From positions 1 through 64,000 of the forward strand of contig CADCCQ010000012.1 in the NCBI GenBank assembly GCA_902799955.1: a stretch of 64,000 nucleotides of DNA, in the 5' to 3' direction. The notes below the pieces were generated by a model. It had not been told where the DNA came from. It saw only the letters and a program-made list of their open reading frames with translations, and did no database searches. Made by a program: the position numbers and the translations under genes. This document shows positions 51,791 to 61,042 of the stretch, piece by piece; within the stretch, counting starts at the first letter, position 1, and every line of letters starts with the position of its first letter. Origin of the DNA: an uncultured bacterium. Lineage in GTDB: Bacteria; Verrucomicrobiota; Kiritimatiellia; RFP12; UBA1067.

Positions 51791-53071
51791 ATGGCAGAAT
51801 ATAGAAAAAGAGTCGCCGATGGCATTCTGATGGAGAAATTGGAAGCTACCGGAGCGGTGATTGTCGAAGGTCCAAAGTGGTGTGGTAAAACCACCACGGC
51901 GGAGCGTGTCGCCAAAAGCGTCATCTACATGGCGGATCCAAAGAAGCGGGAGCGGAACCTCCTGTATGCACGGCTCGAACCGGAGAAGATTCTCGACGGA
52001 GAATGTCCTAGGTTGGTGGACGAGTGGCAGATCGCGCCCATCCTGTGGGATGCGATTCGCCACAGGGTTGACCATGAGGACGTTTGTGGAAGGTTCATAT
52101 TGACGGGTTCCGCAGTGCCCGCGAAGCGCGACGACATGAAGCACACGGGGACGGGCAGGTTCTCGTGGCTCAAGATGCGTCCGATGTCGCTGTGGGAGTC
52201 CGGCGACTCCCTTGGAAGTGTTTCCCTTGAGAGGCTGTTCGATGGGAATGTCCTGCGTATTGCGGACGCTGCAGACCACAAGCTCGACGACATCGCCTTT
52301 TTCGTTTGTCGCGGCGGATGGCCCAAGGCCGTGCAGTTCTCGAAGCGGCGACCTGCGCTAGAGCAGGCGTTCAACTATGTGGATGCTGTCGCCGAGTCGG
52401 ACATCTCAAGGGTGGATGACGTATTGCGGAACCCGGACAGAACAAGGAGAATCATGAAGTCATATGCCCGGCTTCAGGGAAGCCAGGCCACGGCGGCTGT
52501 CATAAAGGCGGACATGGGTGCCAACGAGGATTCCAGTTTCACGGACGTGACGCTTCATTCCTACTTGAACGCCCTGCGGAAGATATTTGTGGTCGAGGAC
52601 ATGCCGGCGTGGAATCCGAACCTTCGCTCGAAAGTCGCCATAAGGACGTCTGACACTCGGTACTTCGTCGATCCATCTATAGCGACCGCCGTGATGGGGC
52701 TCGGGCCGTCCGCGCTTATGGACGAGCTGCCCACGTTCGGACTTCTCTTTGAGGCGCTGGTTATGCGCGATTTGCGCGTGTATGCCGCCGTCCCACACGG
52801 GGAGGTCAGGCACTACCGCGACAAGAACGGCCTTGAGTGCGATGCCGTAATCCACTTGAGGGATGGGAGATATGGGCTGGTGGAGGTCAAGATGGGTGGT
52901 GAGGCACTGGTGGAGGAGGGGGCCCGGGTCCTCAATGAACTCGCCTCCCTTATCGACACGAAGCGGATGAAAAAACCATCGTTCAAGATGGTCGTGACGG
53001 CGGTTGGTGATTGCGCATACGCCCGCGAAGATGGCGTTCTTGTTTGTCCGATTGGATCGCTGAAGCCGTAA
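51791..53071 (+). CDS. AAA_14/DUF4143 ATPase
   Basis: 426 residues. Walker A EGPKWCGKTTTAE (about 24-36), Walker B-like PRLVDEWQIAP, sensor LTGSAVP, then the DUF4143 C-terminal domain with FGLLFEALVMRDLRVYA and a PD-(D/E)xK-like end (HYRDKNGLECDAVI, GLVEVKMG). The family is abundant and often duplicated in gut bacteria; its role is unknown, with nuclease or defence-related ideas. Codons are less GC-rich than those of the flanks. No Shine-Dalgarno; the start lies about 4 nt after the predicted transcription start. Confidence 0.85.
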   Translation: MAEYRKRVADGILMEKLEATGAVIVEGPKWCGKTTTAERVAKSVIYMADPKKRERNLLYARLEPEKILDGECPRLVDEWQIAPILWDAIRHRVDHEDVCGRFILTGSAVPAKRDDMKHTGTGRFSWLKMRPMSLWESGDSLGSVSLERLFDGNVLRIADAADHKLDDIAFFVCRGGWPKAVQFSKRRPALEQAFNYVDAVAESDISRVDDVLRNPDRTRRIMKSYARLQGSQATAAVIKADMGANEDSSFTDVTLHSYLNALRKIFVVEDMPAWNPNLRSKVAIRTSDTRYFVDPSIATAVMGLGPSALMDELPTFGLLFEALVMRDLRVYAAVPHGEVRHYRDKNGLECDAVIHLRDGRYGLVEVKMGGEALVEEGARVLNELASLIDTKRMKKPSFKMVVTAVGDCAYAREDGVLVCPIGSLKP

Positions 53072-53143
53072 CCGCTGCGCGTTTTATTCGTCGCTTGGGT
53101 TTGGGTGCATCTGTATAATTAACCACAACATCCTCTAATGATG

Positions 53144-53224
53144 GGAAACAACTTGTCTGAAACAACTTCCCTTTGCGGCGGGCAACCGCCCGCCGATTCA
53201 AGAACGCCGCGTAGTTACGCGGCG
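53144..53224. repeat. Dispersed structured element, partial copy 3
   Basis: GGAAACAAC (53144-53152), AACAACTT, an added 8-bp hairpin CGGCGGGC/GCCCGCCG (53176-53195, loop AACC), then TTCAAGAA and the conserved hairpin CGCCGCGT/ACGCGGCG (53205-53224). The 3' GTTGTTTCC arm is missing. A possible -10 TATAAT lies at 53114-53119. Confidence 0.7.
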
Positions 53225-53279
53225 AGGCGCCCCTTGGGTTTAATCCATGAAAATTGGAAGCGCAAAAGCGCGGAAATTG

Positions 53280-53288
53280 TGATATAAT
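53280..53288 (+). promoter_or_regulatory. Extended -10 promoter of the HIT gene
   Basis: TGATATAAT ending 7 bases before ATG 53296; the message should be leaderless. Confidence 0.7.
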
Positions 53289-53295
53289 ATACGCT

Positions 53296-53697
53296 ATGAA
53301 AAACAACTGCCTGTTCTGCGCGATCACTGCGGGGGAGATCCCCTCCTTCAAGGTCTACGAAGACGACGTGGTGCTCGCGTACCTAGACATAAACCCGTTC
53401 TCCGAGGGCCACACCCTCGTCGTGCCGAAGGCGCACTCCGCAGGGCTCCTCGACACCGACGACGCCACGCTCGCCGCGGTGGTCGCGCGCGTCAGGAAAG
53501 TCGCCGCGCACCTGAAGGACGTCCTCGGCTGCGACGGCTTCAACATCATGCAGAACAACGGCGAGGCGGCCGGGCAGACCGTCATGCATCTCCATTTCCA
53601 CATCATCCCGCGCTACGCCGGTAAGGCGTTCTCCTTCGCCGGAGAGAAGGGCGACATGGACAAGCTGAAGGCGCTCGCCGAGCGCATCGCGTTCTGA
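53296..53697 (+). CDS. HIT-family nucleotide-binding protein
   Basis: A 133-residue Hint-type hydrolase or transferase acting on purine nucleotide phosphoramidates or dinucleotides. The histidine triad HLHFHIIP is at His98, His100, His102, with CLFCAITAGEIPS (CxxC zinc site) at the N terminus and GHTLVVPKAH in the middle. Length is standard. The stop overlaps the next ATG by one base (53697). No Shine-Dalgarno precedes the start. Confidence 0.92.
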   Translation: MKNNCLFCAITAGEIPSFKVYEDDVVLAYLDINPFSEGHTLVVPKAHSAGLLDTDDATLAAVVARVRKVAAHLKDVLGCDGFNIMQNNGEAAGQTVMHLHFHIIPRYAGKAFSFAGEKGDMDKLKALAERIAF

Positions 53698-56600
53698 TGA
53701 GGCCCGCGCCGTCCATAGCCCTCGCGGCGGCGCTCCTCGCGGCGCCCGCGTTCGCGGCGAGCGACGTCCTCTCCCAGGCGTCCCGCGCCGACAAGGGGAT
53801 CCTCGTCCTCCAGGTCGGCAGCGACTGGTGCGTCAGCGGCGAGGACGTCCGCAAGGCGTTCGAGAGCGACGCGTTCCGCCGCGCCGTGGGCTCGAAGTTC
53901 GTCCTGGCGGTCCACGACGAGAAGGAGAGGATGGACGACGCGACCAAGGCCGCCAACAAGCTCGTCGCCCCCGCGCTCGTCAAGACGAAGCGCTTCCCAG
54001 CGCTCACGCTCGTGACGCCCCAGCCGTTCCGCTTCTACGCGCAGATCGAGAACATCCCGAGCACCGTGACGGGCGAGAAGCTCGCCGCCGCCGTGAAGAT
54101 GCTGACGAAGCGCAAGGACGAGGCGGAGGCGCTGTTCAAGAAGGGCGCGTCGCTGGCTGCCGCCCGCAAGGACTCCGAGGCCGCAGACGCGTACGGCGCG
54201 GCGTTCGACATCCTTGAGCGCCAGGTGGGCGACTTCAACGCGGCGCAGCTCAGGAAGGGTTCGCTCGCGTACGCATACGAGTGGAAGGCGCTCTCGGACC
54301 TCGACGCCGGCGACAGGTTCGGATGGGTCAAGCACTTCGAGCTGGATGTCTACAAGACCGTCGCGCTCGTCGAGAAGCTCACCGCGGCGAAGTCCGACGG
54401 GTCGGGCGGCGCAAAGGAGATGGTTCAGAACATGAAGGCGATCCCCGACGCCCATTTCTCGCCGAACCAGAGGCAGTTCGTCAAGGTCCTGGAGTACGCG
54501 CTGACCTCCGAGGGGACGGACAAGCCGCTCTCCCCGCACGAGAAGGATCTGATGAAGGAGGCGTTCGCCATGGGGCGCGACACCTTCTGGGGGCAGTTCG
54601 CCATGGGGCGGCTGATGATGGACGGCGAGAAGATCGAGTCGAAGGGCCTCAAAAGGGCGGCGGTGCGCCCGAGGCCCACGACAAACCCCGCCTCCGTGCC
54701 CGCCTTCGCGCTGGACAAGACGAAGACCGCGCTCTCCGGCATAAAGCCGGGCGCGAAGCTGAACGAGCAGCAGAAGCTGGCCGCCGCGAGATACGCCGTT
54801 CTGCGGCTCATCGGGCAGAAGGGCTGGCACGAGCTCGCCGGCCGCCCCGGCAGCACCCAGTTCATCAAGGCTTTCATGAACGACAGGGAGTGGCTCGAGG
54901 ACTTCGCCTGGAGCGGGCCGTTCGCGTCCGGCAAGTCGGGGCCGGGCGACGGGGCGAAGGCGGTGCTCGCGCTTGAGTCGCTCGTATATCAGGACGCAGG
55001 CCGGTGGGTTCCGTTCGCTGGCGACAGATACGCGGACAACGAGGGGCGCCGGTGCATGACGGCGCTGGCGCTGGTGTATCCCGAGAAGGACGAGGCGTGG
55101 CTCGCGGATGTGCTCGACGCCTACAGGTCCACCGCGCTCGCGGGGCGTCTCAACAAGGCGGCGTACACGCAGCCGACGTGGCTGTGGCGCTTCGCGGTGA
55201 ACCACGGGCGCGGATCGTCCGGGACGGACAACATGGCCGCGCAGCAGCGGCACCTCGACAAGTTCGTGAACCTCCCGTCCCGAGCCTACGGCGGGACGTG
55301 CTGGATGATTTGCTACCGCCTGAAGAACTGCTTCGGCGACTCGGTGCACGGGCCGTTCTACTACAAGCCGTGGGCGACCGCCGGCGAGTGGCCCAAGCGC
55401 AGGTACACGCAGATCGTCGGCGGCGTGTGCGGCGAGCTCTCCAAGTTCGGCAGCGCCACCGCCAACGCGCATGGGCTACCCTCGACCACCGTCGGACAGC
55501 CCGGGCACTGCGCCTACACGCGCCGCCTGGCCAACGGACGCTGGGAGCTCAACTACAGCGTCACCGGACACTCCCAGATGCACCTCTGCTTCTGGAACAG
55601 GCACGAGTGGCAGTACACCTCCGTCATCGAGTCGACATTCTCCGCGGACCGCGAAAAGCGGCTCGCCGCCGAGAGGATGCTCGCGCTCGCCGCCCTCGCC
55701 GAGGAGTCCGGCCGCGACGCGAAGTCCGTCGAGATGTACTATCGCTACGCGTGTGCCGCGCACATCACGAACTTCGACGCCTGGACGGCGTACGGCGACT
55801 GGCTCGCCCGCGCCGGCAAGCCGGACCTCGACAAGCAGCGCGTATGGGTCCGGGGATGCGCGCGCGGGCTGAAGTCCGGCCGCCAGCCGGTCTGGAACTT
55901 CCTTACGCCCTATTTCGCGCGCGTCGCAAAGGACAAGGGCGCGAAGGCGCTGGCGGAGGACCTCGTCGCGTTCGCCCCCAACCTCCGCCAGTGCGACGCG
56001 AGGATCCAGGAGGAGTCCGACTTCAGGAAGGCGCTTGAGACCTGGACGAAGCCGCTGGAGCGCGAACCCCAGCTCTGCTACGACGTGCTCAAGGCGATGC
56101 TCGACGCGCAGTACGGCACGTCCGACTACTTCTCGCAGACACTCGGCTGGGGTTCCGACGTGTTCATGAAGTCGTCCGACGGGCTTCAGACCTTCATCAA
56201 GTGCATCGGCGAGGTCTTGAAGGAGAGGGCGAGCGCAGGCGAGAAGCCGACCCTCGACTTCAAGCCTCTGATCCTCGGCGCCAGCCAGGCCGGGAACCTC
56301 GAGGCGTTCCGGCAGATGGCCGACCTCCAGGCCAGGATATCACCTGAGAAGACAAAGGGCGAACGCTATTCCAAGAACGACTTCGGAGGCACTCTCCTGA
56401 GCGAGGACGGGCTTCTCCGGACCTCGACGACGAGCCAGTGGGACACCCCGGCGCGCTACGCCTACGTCATCGACTCCAGCCCGGCGCGCGGCAACGGCTT
56501 CCACACGGCGAAGGAAAAGGCGCCCTGGGCGGAGGTCATGCTGCCCGGCCCGTCTTCGGTCCTGGGGCTTGTCATAGAGAACAGGAGCGGCGGGCACAAC

Positions 56601-56816
56601 GCCACGCGCCAGGTGCCGATCTACGTCGACGTCTCCGAGGACGGCACGTCATGGCAGAGGGTGTTCACGCAGGAGCAGGTCAAGGACACCTTCCGCGTCG
56701 ACCTCCGCAAGGCACCTCCGCGCGCCCGCCATGTGCGCGTCGGGCGCGTCGCCGACGCCAAGGAGGACGTCTTCCACCTCGGCAAGGTCTTGGTCTACGG
56801 AAAAAAACTTTACTAG
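53697..56816 (+). CDS. Large secreted transglutaminase-like protein with discoidin-type C terminus
   Basis: 1039 residues. Signal peptide (near AFA-ASD). A thioredoxin-like region with DWCVSGEDVRKAF follows (about 22-140), lacking a CxxC. A helical stretch comes next, then a transglutaminase-like cysteine-protease core near residues 570-610: VGGVCGELSKFGSATANAHG with the Cys, and GQPGHCAY with the His; the third residue may lie in the ELNYSVTGHS stretch. The last ~150 residues look like an F5/8-type C (discoidin) sugar-binding domain. Likely acts on cell-surface or host proteins; function unknown. It is co-translated with the HIT gene. Confidence 0.65.
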   Translation: MRPAPSIALAAALLAAPAFAASDVLSQASRADKGILVLQVGSDWCVSGEDVRKAFESDAFRRAVGSKFVLAVHDEKERMDDATKAANKLVAPALVKTKRFPALTLVTPQPFRFYAQIENIPSTVTGEKLAAAVKMLTKRKDEAEALFKKGASLAAARKDSEAADAYGAAFDILERQVGDFNAAQLRKGSLAYAYEWKALSDLDAGDRFGWVKHFELDVYKTVALVEKLTAAKSDGSGGAKEMVQNMKAIPDAHFSPNQRQFVKVLEYALTSEGTDKPLSPHEKDLMKEAFAMGRDTFWGQFAMGRLMMDGEKIESKGLKRAAVRPRPTTNPASVPAFALDKTKTALSGIKPGAKLNEQQKLAAARYAVLRLIGQKGWHELAGRPGSTQFIKAFMNDREWLEDFAWSGPFASGKSGPGDGAKAVLALESLVYQDAGRWVPFAGDRYADNEGRRCMTALALVYPEKDEAWLADVLDAYRSTALAGRLNKAAYTQPTWLWRFAVNHGRGSSGTDNMAAQQRHLDKFVNLPSRAYGGTCWMICYRLKNCFGDSVHGPFYYKPWATAGEWPKRRYTQIVGGVCGELSKFGSATANAHGLPSTTVGQPGHCAYTRRLANGRWELNYSVTGHSQMHLCFWNRHEWQYTSVIESTFSADREKRLAAERMLALAALAEESGRDAKSVEMYYRYACAAHITNFDAWTAYGDWLARAGKPDLDKQRVWVRGCARGLKSGRQPVWNFLTPYFARVAKDKGAKALAEDLVAFAPNLRQCDARIQEESDFRKALETWTKPLEREPQLCYDVLKAMLDAQYGTSDYFSQTLGWGSDVFMKSSDGLQTFIKCIGEVLKERASAGEKPTLDFKPLILGASQAGNLEAFRQMADLQARISPEKTKGERYSKNDFGGTLLSEDGLLRTSTTSQWDTPARYAYVIDSSPARGNGFHTAKEKAPWAEVMLPGPSSVLGLVIENRSGGHNATRQVPIYVDVSEDGTSWQRVFTQEQVKDTFRVDLRKAPPRARHVRVGRVADAKEDVFHLGKVLVYGKKLY

Positions 56817-56903
56817 GAGGCAAAATATTTTGTCAGTAATTGGGGTCGAGTGACCCTAACACAACATAACCGCGAGGAAGCGGAGAAAGAGAAGGTAAAA
56901 AAA

Positions 56904-57341
56904 ATGAAAAGCAAAGCTACAAAGATAATGATACTGGCGGTAGCGTCCGTGGTCTGCGCGGGAACTTGCCTTGCACGTCCGCATGGCGGGCGCGGGTTCG
57001 GCGGTGGCTATCATCATCACCACCACCACAGCGGATGGGGACGCGGCGGGCGTAACTTCTGGCCCGGTTTCGTCGGCGGCATCGTCGGCGGCGCTCTCTA
57101 CGATGCGGTCGTGTCTCCCGCTCCCGTGGTCGCCCCGGCGCCCGTGGTGGTGACGCCCGCACCGGTGGTGGTCAACCCCGCCCCCGTCGTGGTCAATCAG
57201 CCTGCGGTTGTCACGCCTCCTCCGGTGGTCGTCGCCCCGCAGCCCACGACCGTCTGGGTCGAGGGCCGGTACGTCGAGCAGGTTCAGGCCAACGGAGCGG
57301 TCATCCGCGTCTGGCAGCCAGGGCACTACGAGCAGCGCTAA
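56904..57341 (+). CDS. Small secreted His/Gly-rich protein with Pro-Val repeats
   Basis: 145 residues; GAGAAGG precedes ATG 56904. A signal peptide (near CLA-RPH), then a His/Gly-rich stretch with six consecutive His, a glycine-zipper-like GFVGGIVGGALYDAVV, a run of about nine (A/N/T)P(A)PVVV units (about 75-110), and a C-terminal WVEGRYVEQVQANG/WQPGHYEQR pattern like the YXXXD/DUF-type bacterial SH3-like ends. Possibly a metal-binding envelope protein. The DNA repeats here could expand or contract. Confidence 0.6.
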   Translation: MKSKATKIMILAVASVVCAGTCLARPHGGRGFGGGYHHHHHHSGWGRGGRNFWPGFVGGIVGGALYDAVVSPAPVVAPAPVVVTPAPVVVNPAPVVVNQPAVVTPPPVVVAPQPTTVWVEGRYVEQVQANGAVIRVWQPGHYEQR

Positions 57342-57369
57342 GCTGTCCGGGCAGCCCGCTGTAAAACCC

Positions 57370-57474
57370 GGCAGGGCGGCGTCATCGATGCCGCCCTGCC
57401 AAATGTTATATCGACGAGGGGCATTTTCAACAGCCCCTTGATGGAGGCTCTGTGGGGACACTCCCCGCAGAGCC
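57370..57474 (+). terminator. Three consecutive hairpins after the His-rich protein gene
   Basis: GGCAGGGCGGC (57370-57380)/GCCGCCCTGCC (57390-57400); AGGGGC (57417-57422)/GCCCCT (57433-57438); GGCTCTGTGGGGA (57446-57458)/TCCCCGCAGAGCC (57462-57474) with one G-T pair. None has a clear T-run. I see no gene in 57342-57612. Confidence 0.5.
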
Positions 57475-57594
57475 TTGCGCTATATTGACTTATTGGCATT
57501 GTATCTCTCAATTTTTTGCGAAGATTTCAGGCACCTAGAATTTTCCGCATTGAATTCTCATTTTCTTTTTTGCGTTCAAATTTCTGCTCGTTTG

Positions 57595-57603
57595 TGATAT
57601 ACT
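57595..57603 (+). promoter_or_regulatory. Extended -10 promoter of coaD
   Basis: TGATATACT ending 9 bases before ATG 57613 (leader of about 3 nt). Confidence 0.65.
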
Positions 57604-57612
57604 ATATGACCT

Positions 57613-58113
57613 ATGGCAGAGACTACGGCAGTGTATCCGGGCACGTTCGACCCGATGACGAAGGGCCACTTCGACCTGATTGCAAGGGCGTCGCGGCTCT
57701 ATGACAGGCTTGTCGTCGCGGTGGCGGCGACGAGTTCGAAGGACCGGGCGATGTTCTCGTGCGAGGAACGCCTGGGGATGATCCGCGAGGACGTCGCCAA
57801 GGCGGGGCTCGCGAACGTAGAGGTGAAGGTGCTCGACTCGCTTCTCGTCGACTTCTGCCGCCGCGAGGGCGCGAAGGTCGTCATCCGCGGCGTCAGGGTC
57901 TACAGCGACTTCGAGTACGAGTTCCAGATGGCGCTGACCAATAGGAGGCTCGCGCCCGAGATCGAGACGCTGTTCATGATGCCGAGCGAGAGCCTGGCGT
58001 ACGTGACGGCGTCGACCGTCCGCGAGATCGCCAGCTACGGCGGCGACACCGCGCCGTTCGTGACGGAGGCCGTGGAGAGGCATTTGCAGAAAAGAAAAGA
58101 GGAGAGAAAATGA
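57613..58113 (+). CDS. coaD: Phosphopantetheine adenylyltransferase
   Basis: Transfers AMP to 4'-phosphopantetheine, the penultimate step of coenzyme A synthesis. 166 residues with the nucleotidyltransferase motif YPGTFDPMTKGHFDLI (TxGH), SSKDRAMFSCEERLGM, VIRGVRVYSDFEYEFQMALTNR and MPSESLAYVTASTVRE. Length is normal. The stop overlaps the next ATG (58110-58113). No Shine-Dalgarno precedes the start. Confidence 0.95.
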   Translation: MAETTAVYPGTFDPMTKGHFDLIARASRLYDRLVVAVAATSSKDRAMFSCEERLGMIREDVAKAGLANVEVKVLDSLLVDFCRREGAKVVIRGVRVYSDFEYEFQMALTNRRLAPEIETLFMMPSESLAYVTASTVREIASYGGDTAPFVTEAVERHLQKRKEERK

Positions 58114-59273
58114 AGCTATCATGCGACATCGCGTACGTAGGCGTCGACGACCACGACGTCGACCTGTTCGAGGGGCAGTTCGAGGTCCCGCTCGGGATGG
58201 CCTACAATTCATACGTAGTGAAGGGCGAGAAGGTCGCCGTCATGGACACCGTGGACGTCCGCTTCGGCGACAAATGGCTTGAGAACGTGTCCGCCGCGAC
58301 GGACAGGGTCGACTACCTCGTGGTCCAGCACATGGAGCCGGACCACTCGGCGAACATCGCCCGCTTCGCCGCCGCGTACCCGGACGCGAAGATCGTGTCG
58401 TCCATGCCGGCGTTCGCGATGATGAAGAACTACTTCGGGACGGACTTCGCCGACCGCCGCGTCGTCGTCAAGGAGGGCGACTCGCTCGACCTCGGCGGGC
58501 GCTCGCTCGCGTTCGTCGGCGCTCCGATGGTCCACTGGCCCGAGGTGATCGTCACGTACGACGCGGCCACCAAGACGCTCTTCTCCGCCGACGGCTTCGG
58601 CAAGTTCGGCGCGAACGACGTCGAGGACCCGGAGGGGTGGGACTGCGAGGCGCGCCGCTACTACTTCGGCATCGTCGGCAAGTTCGGCGCGCAGGTGCAG
58701 GCGCTCCTCAAGAAGGCGGCGACGCTCGACATCGCCCGCATCTGCCCGCTCCACGGCCCGGCGCTCGAGACCCCGGAGGAGATCGCGCACGTCCTGAAGC
58801 AGTACCAGACGTGGAGCTCCTACGGCGTCGAGACCGACGGCGTCTGCGTCGCCTACACGTCCGTCTACGGCCACACCAAGGCCGTCGTCGAGAAATTCTG
58901 CGAGATCCTGAAGGCGAAGGGCTGCCCGAAGGTGGCGTGCGCCGACCTCGCCCGCGACGACATGTACGAGACGATCGAGGACGGCTTCAGGTACGGCCGC
59001 CTGGTCCTCGCGACGACGACCTACAACACGGGCGTGTTCCCGAAGATGGAGGAGTACATCCGCCACCTCCTGCGCCGCAACTACCAGGGGCGCAGGGTCG
59101 GCTTCATCGAGAACGGGACGTGGGCGCCTGCCGCGGCCAAGGGCATGAAGGCTCTTCTGGAGACCGCCAAGGACCTCTCGTTCTGCGGCAACGTCGTGAC
59201 GGTGAGGGGGTCGATGACCGACGAGACGGTCGCGAAGCTCGAGGCCCTCGCCGACGAGATCCTCGCCGGCTGA
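58110..59273 (+). CDS. Flavodiiron protein (oxygen or nitric oxide reductase)
   Basis: Reduces O2 to water or NO to N2O to protect an anaerobe. 387 residues: a metallo-beta-lactamase-like domain with HMEPDH (His74, Glu76, Asp78, His79), a further His in PMVHWPE, Asp in SADGFGKFG and His in CPLHGP as diiron ligands; then a flavodoxin domain from about 250 (YTSVYGHTKAVVE as FMN loop). There is no extra rubredoxin domain. ATGA overlap with coaD. Confidence 0.93.
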   Translation: MKLSCDIAYVGVDDHDVDLFEGQFEVPLGMAYNSYVVKGEKVAVMDTVDVRFGDKWLENVSAATDRVDYLVVQHMEPDHSANIARFAAAYPDAKIVSSMPAFAMMKNYFGTDFADRRVVVKEGDSLDLGGRSLAFVGAPMVHWPEVIVTYDAATKTLFSADGFGKFGANDVEDPEGWDCEARRYYFGIVGKFGAQVQALLKKAATLDIARICPLHGPALETPEEIAHVLKQYQTWSSYGVETDGVCVAYTSVYGHTKAVVEKFCEILKAKGCPKVACADLARDDMYETIEDGFRYGRLVLATTTYNTGVFPKMEEYIRHLLRRNYQGRRVGFIENGTWAPAAAKGMKALLETAKDLSFCGNVVTVRGSMTDETVAKLEALADEILAG

Positions 59274-59296
59274 AGGACGATTGACGCGAGGCGGCA

Positions 59297-60475
59297 GTGG
59301 CGAGGGAGAGGATAGCAAGGCACGTCGCGGAGCTTCCCAAGAGCGGAATCAGGAAGTTCTTCGACATCGTCGCGCAGTCGAAGGACGTGGTGTCCCTCGG
59401 CGTGGGCGAGCCCGACTTCGACACGCCGTGGCACATCTCCCGCGCCGCCGTCACCTGCCTTGAGAACGGTGGCACGCACTACACCTCCAACCTCGGCACC
59501 CCGCAGCTCAGGCAGGCGATATCCCGCTACCTCTCGCGTCGCTTCGGCGCGGAGTTCGCCTGGGAGAGCGAGATCCTCGCGACCGTCGGCGTGTCGGAGG
59601 CGATAGACCTGGCGATCCGCGCCCTCTGCTCGCCGGGCGACGAGGTGCTGTACCACGAGCCGTGCTTCGTCAGCTACCCGGCGACCGTTCGCCTCGCGCA
59701 TGCCGTCCCAGTGGCAGTCGAGACGTCCGCGGACGACGCCTTCCGCCTGACCGCCGCCGCGCTCGAGCGCCGCGTCACCGGCAGGACGAAGGCCGTCCTC
59801 CTCAACTTCCCGTGCAACCCGACGGGCGCGACGCTGGAGCCGGACGAGATGCGCGCCATCCTGGAGGTCTGCGAACGGCACGACCTCGTCCTGCTGACGG
59901 ACGAGGTCTACTCCGAGCTCGTCTACGACAGGGACGAGGAGGAAGTGGCGAAGAAGAAGCTGACGTCCTTCGCGTCGTTCCCCGAGTTCCGCGACAGGGT
60001 GGTCCTCCTCAACGGCTTCTCGAAGAGCTGGGCGATGACCGGGTACCGCCTCGGCTACGCATGCGGCCCGGCGGACGTCATCGACGCGATGATGAAGATC
60101 CACCAGTACGGGATAATGTCCGCCCCGACACTCGCCCAGGCCGCAGGCGTGGAGGCGATGGACCACGGCGACGCGGACGTCGCCAGGATGCGCCGCGAAT
60201 ACCGCCGCCGCCGCGACTTCCTCGCCGCCTCGCTCAACCGCATCGGCCTTCCGACGATCGTCCCGAAGGGCGCGTTCTACATGTTTCCGTCGATACGCCC
60301 CACGGGGATGACGAGCGAGGAGTTCGCGATTTCGCTTCTCAAGGGCCACGGCGTCGCGTGCGTGCCGGGCACCGCCTTCGGAAAGTGCGGCGAGGGGTTC
60401 GTCAGAATGAGCTACGCCACGTCCATGGACAAGCTGGCGGTCGCCGTCAGGCGCATCGGGGAGATGCTGTCGTGA
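59297..60475 (+). CDS. Class I/II PLP-dependent aminotransferase
   Basis: 392 residues from GTG 59297. SLGVGEPDFDTP, HYTSNLGTPQLR, FPCNPTGATL and the PLP-lysine region NGFSKSWAMTGYRLGYA (Lys in FSKSW) place it in the AspC/PatA-like subgroup. Substrate not determinable; aspartate, N-acetyl-LL-diaminopimelate or aromatic amino acids are candidates. Downstream pth overlaps by GTGA at 60472-60475. Confidence 0.88.
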   Translation: MARERIARHVAELPKSGIRKFFDIVAQSKDVVSLGVGEPDFDTPWHISRAAVTCLENGGTHYTSNLGTPQLRQAISRYLSRRFGAEFAWESEILATVGVSEAIDLAIRALCSPGDEVLYHEPCFVSYPATVRLAHAVPVAVETSADDAFRLTAAALERRVTGRTKAVLLNFPCNPTGATLEPDEMRAILEVCERHDLVLLTDEVYSELVYDRDEEEVAKKKLTSFASFPEFRDRVVLLNGFSKSWAMTGYRLGYACGPADVIDAMMKIHQYGIMSAPTLAQAAGVEAMDHGDADVARMRREYRRRRDFLAASLNRIGLPTIVPKGAFYMFPSIRPTGMTSEEFAISLLKGHGVACVPGTAFGKCGEGFVRMSYATSMDKLAVAVRRIGEMLS

Positions 60476-61041
60476 AGGTCATCGCGGGACTTGGCAACCC
60501 CGGCGCGGAGTATGCCGGGACGCCCCACAACGCCGGCTTCGACGTCGTGGACCTCATCGCGTCGCGCATCGGCGCGACGTGGGAGGCGAAGCGCGCCTTC
60601 AAGTGCCTCATGGCGCGTGGCACGCTCGCAGGCGTGCCCGTGATCCTCGTGAAGCCGCAGACGTACATGAACCTTTCCGGCGACTCCGTCGCGCCCGTCG
60701 TCAGGTACCACAACGCCACAATCGCCGATCTCGTCGTGGTGCAGGACGACATCGACCTTCCGCTGGGCAGGATCCGCGTCAGAAAGAGCGGGTCCTCCGG
60801 CGGGCACAACGGGCTGAAGAGCATCATCGAGCGCGTCGGATCCTGCGGCTTCGCGCGCGTCAAGGTCGGCGTCGGCAAGGACAGGGAGAACGTCGTCGCC
60901 CACGTCCTCGGCAAGTTCGGCCCGGAGGAGCGCAAGGTCATGGACGCCTCCGTCGCCGCCGCGGCGGACGCCGTCGCCGCCGTCGTCTCGCAGGGGCCGG
61001 ATGCCGCGATGAACGCCTTCAATGGATGGACGGCAGGCTGA
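60472..61041 (+). CDS. pth: Peptidyl-tRNA hydrolase
   Basis: Releases tRNA from drop-off peptidyl-tRNA. 189 residues from GTG 60472, overlapping the previous stop. GLGNPGAEYAGTPHNAGFDVVD carries the catalytic His and the Asn of GLGNPG; KPQTYMNLSG, VVQDDIDLPLG and SGGHNGLKSI complete the active site. Length is typical. Confidence 0.95.
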   Translation: MKVIAGLGNPGAEYAGTPHNAGFDVVDLIASRIGATWEAKRAFKCLMARGTLAGVPVILVKPQTYMNLSGDSVAPVVRYHNATIADLVVVQDDIDLPLGRIRVRKSGSSGGHNGLKSIIERVGSCGFARVKVGVGKDRENVVAHVLGKFGPEERKVMDASVAAAADAVAAVVSQGPDAAMNAFNGWTAG

Positions 61042-61042
61042 C

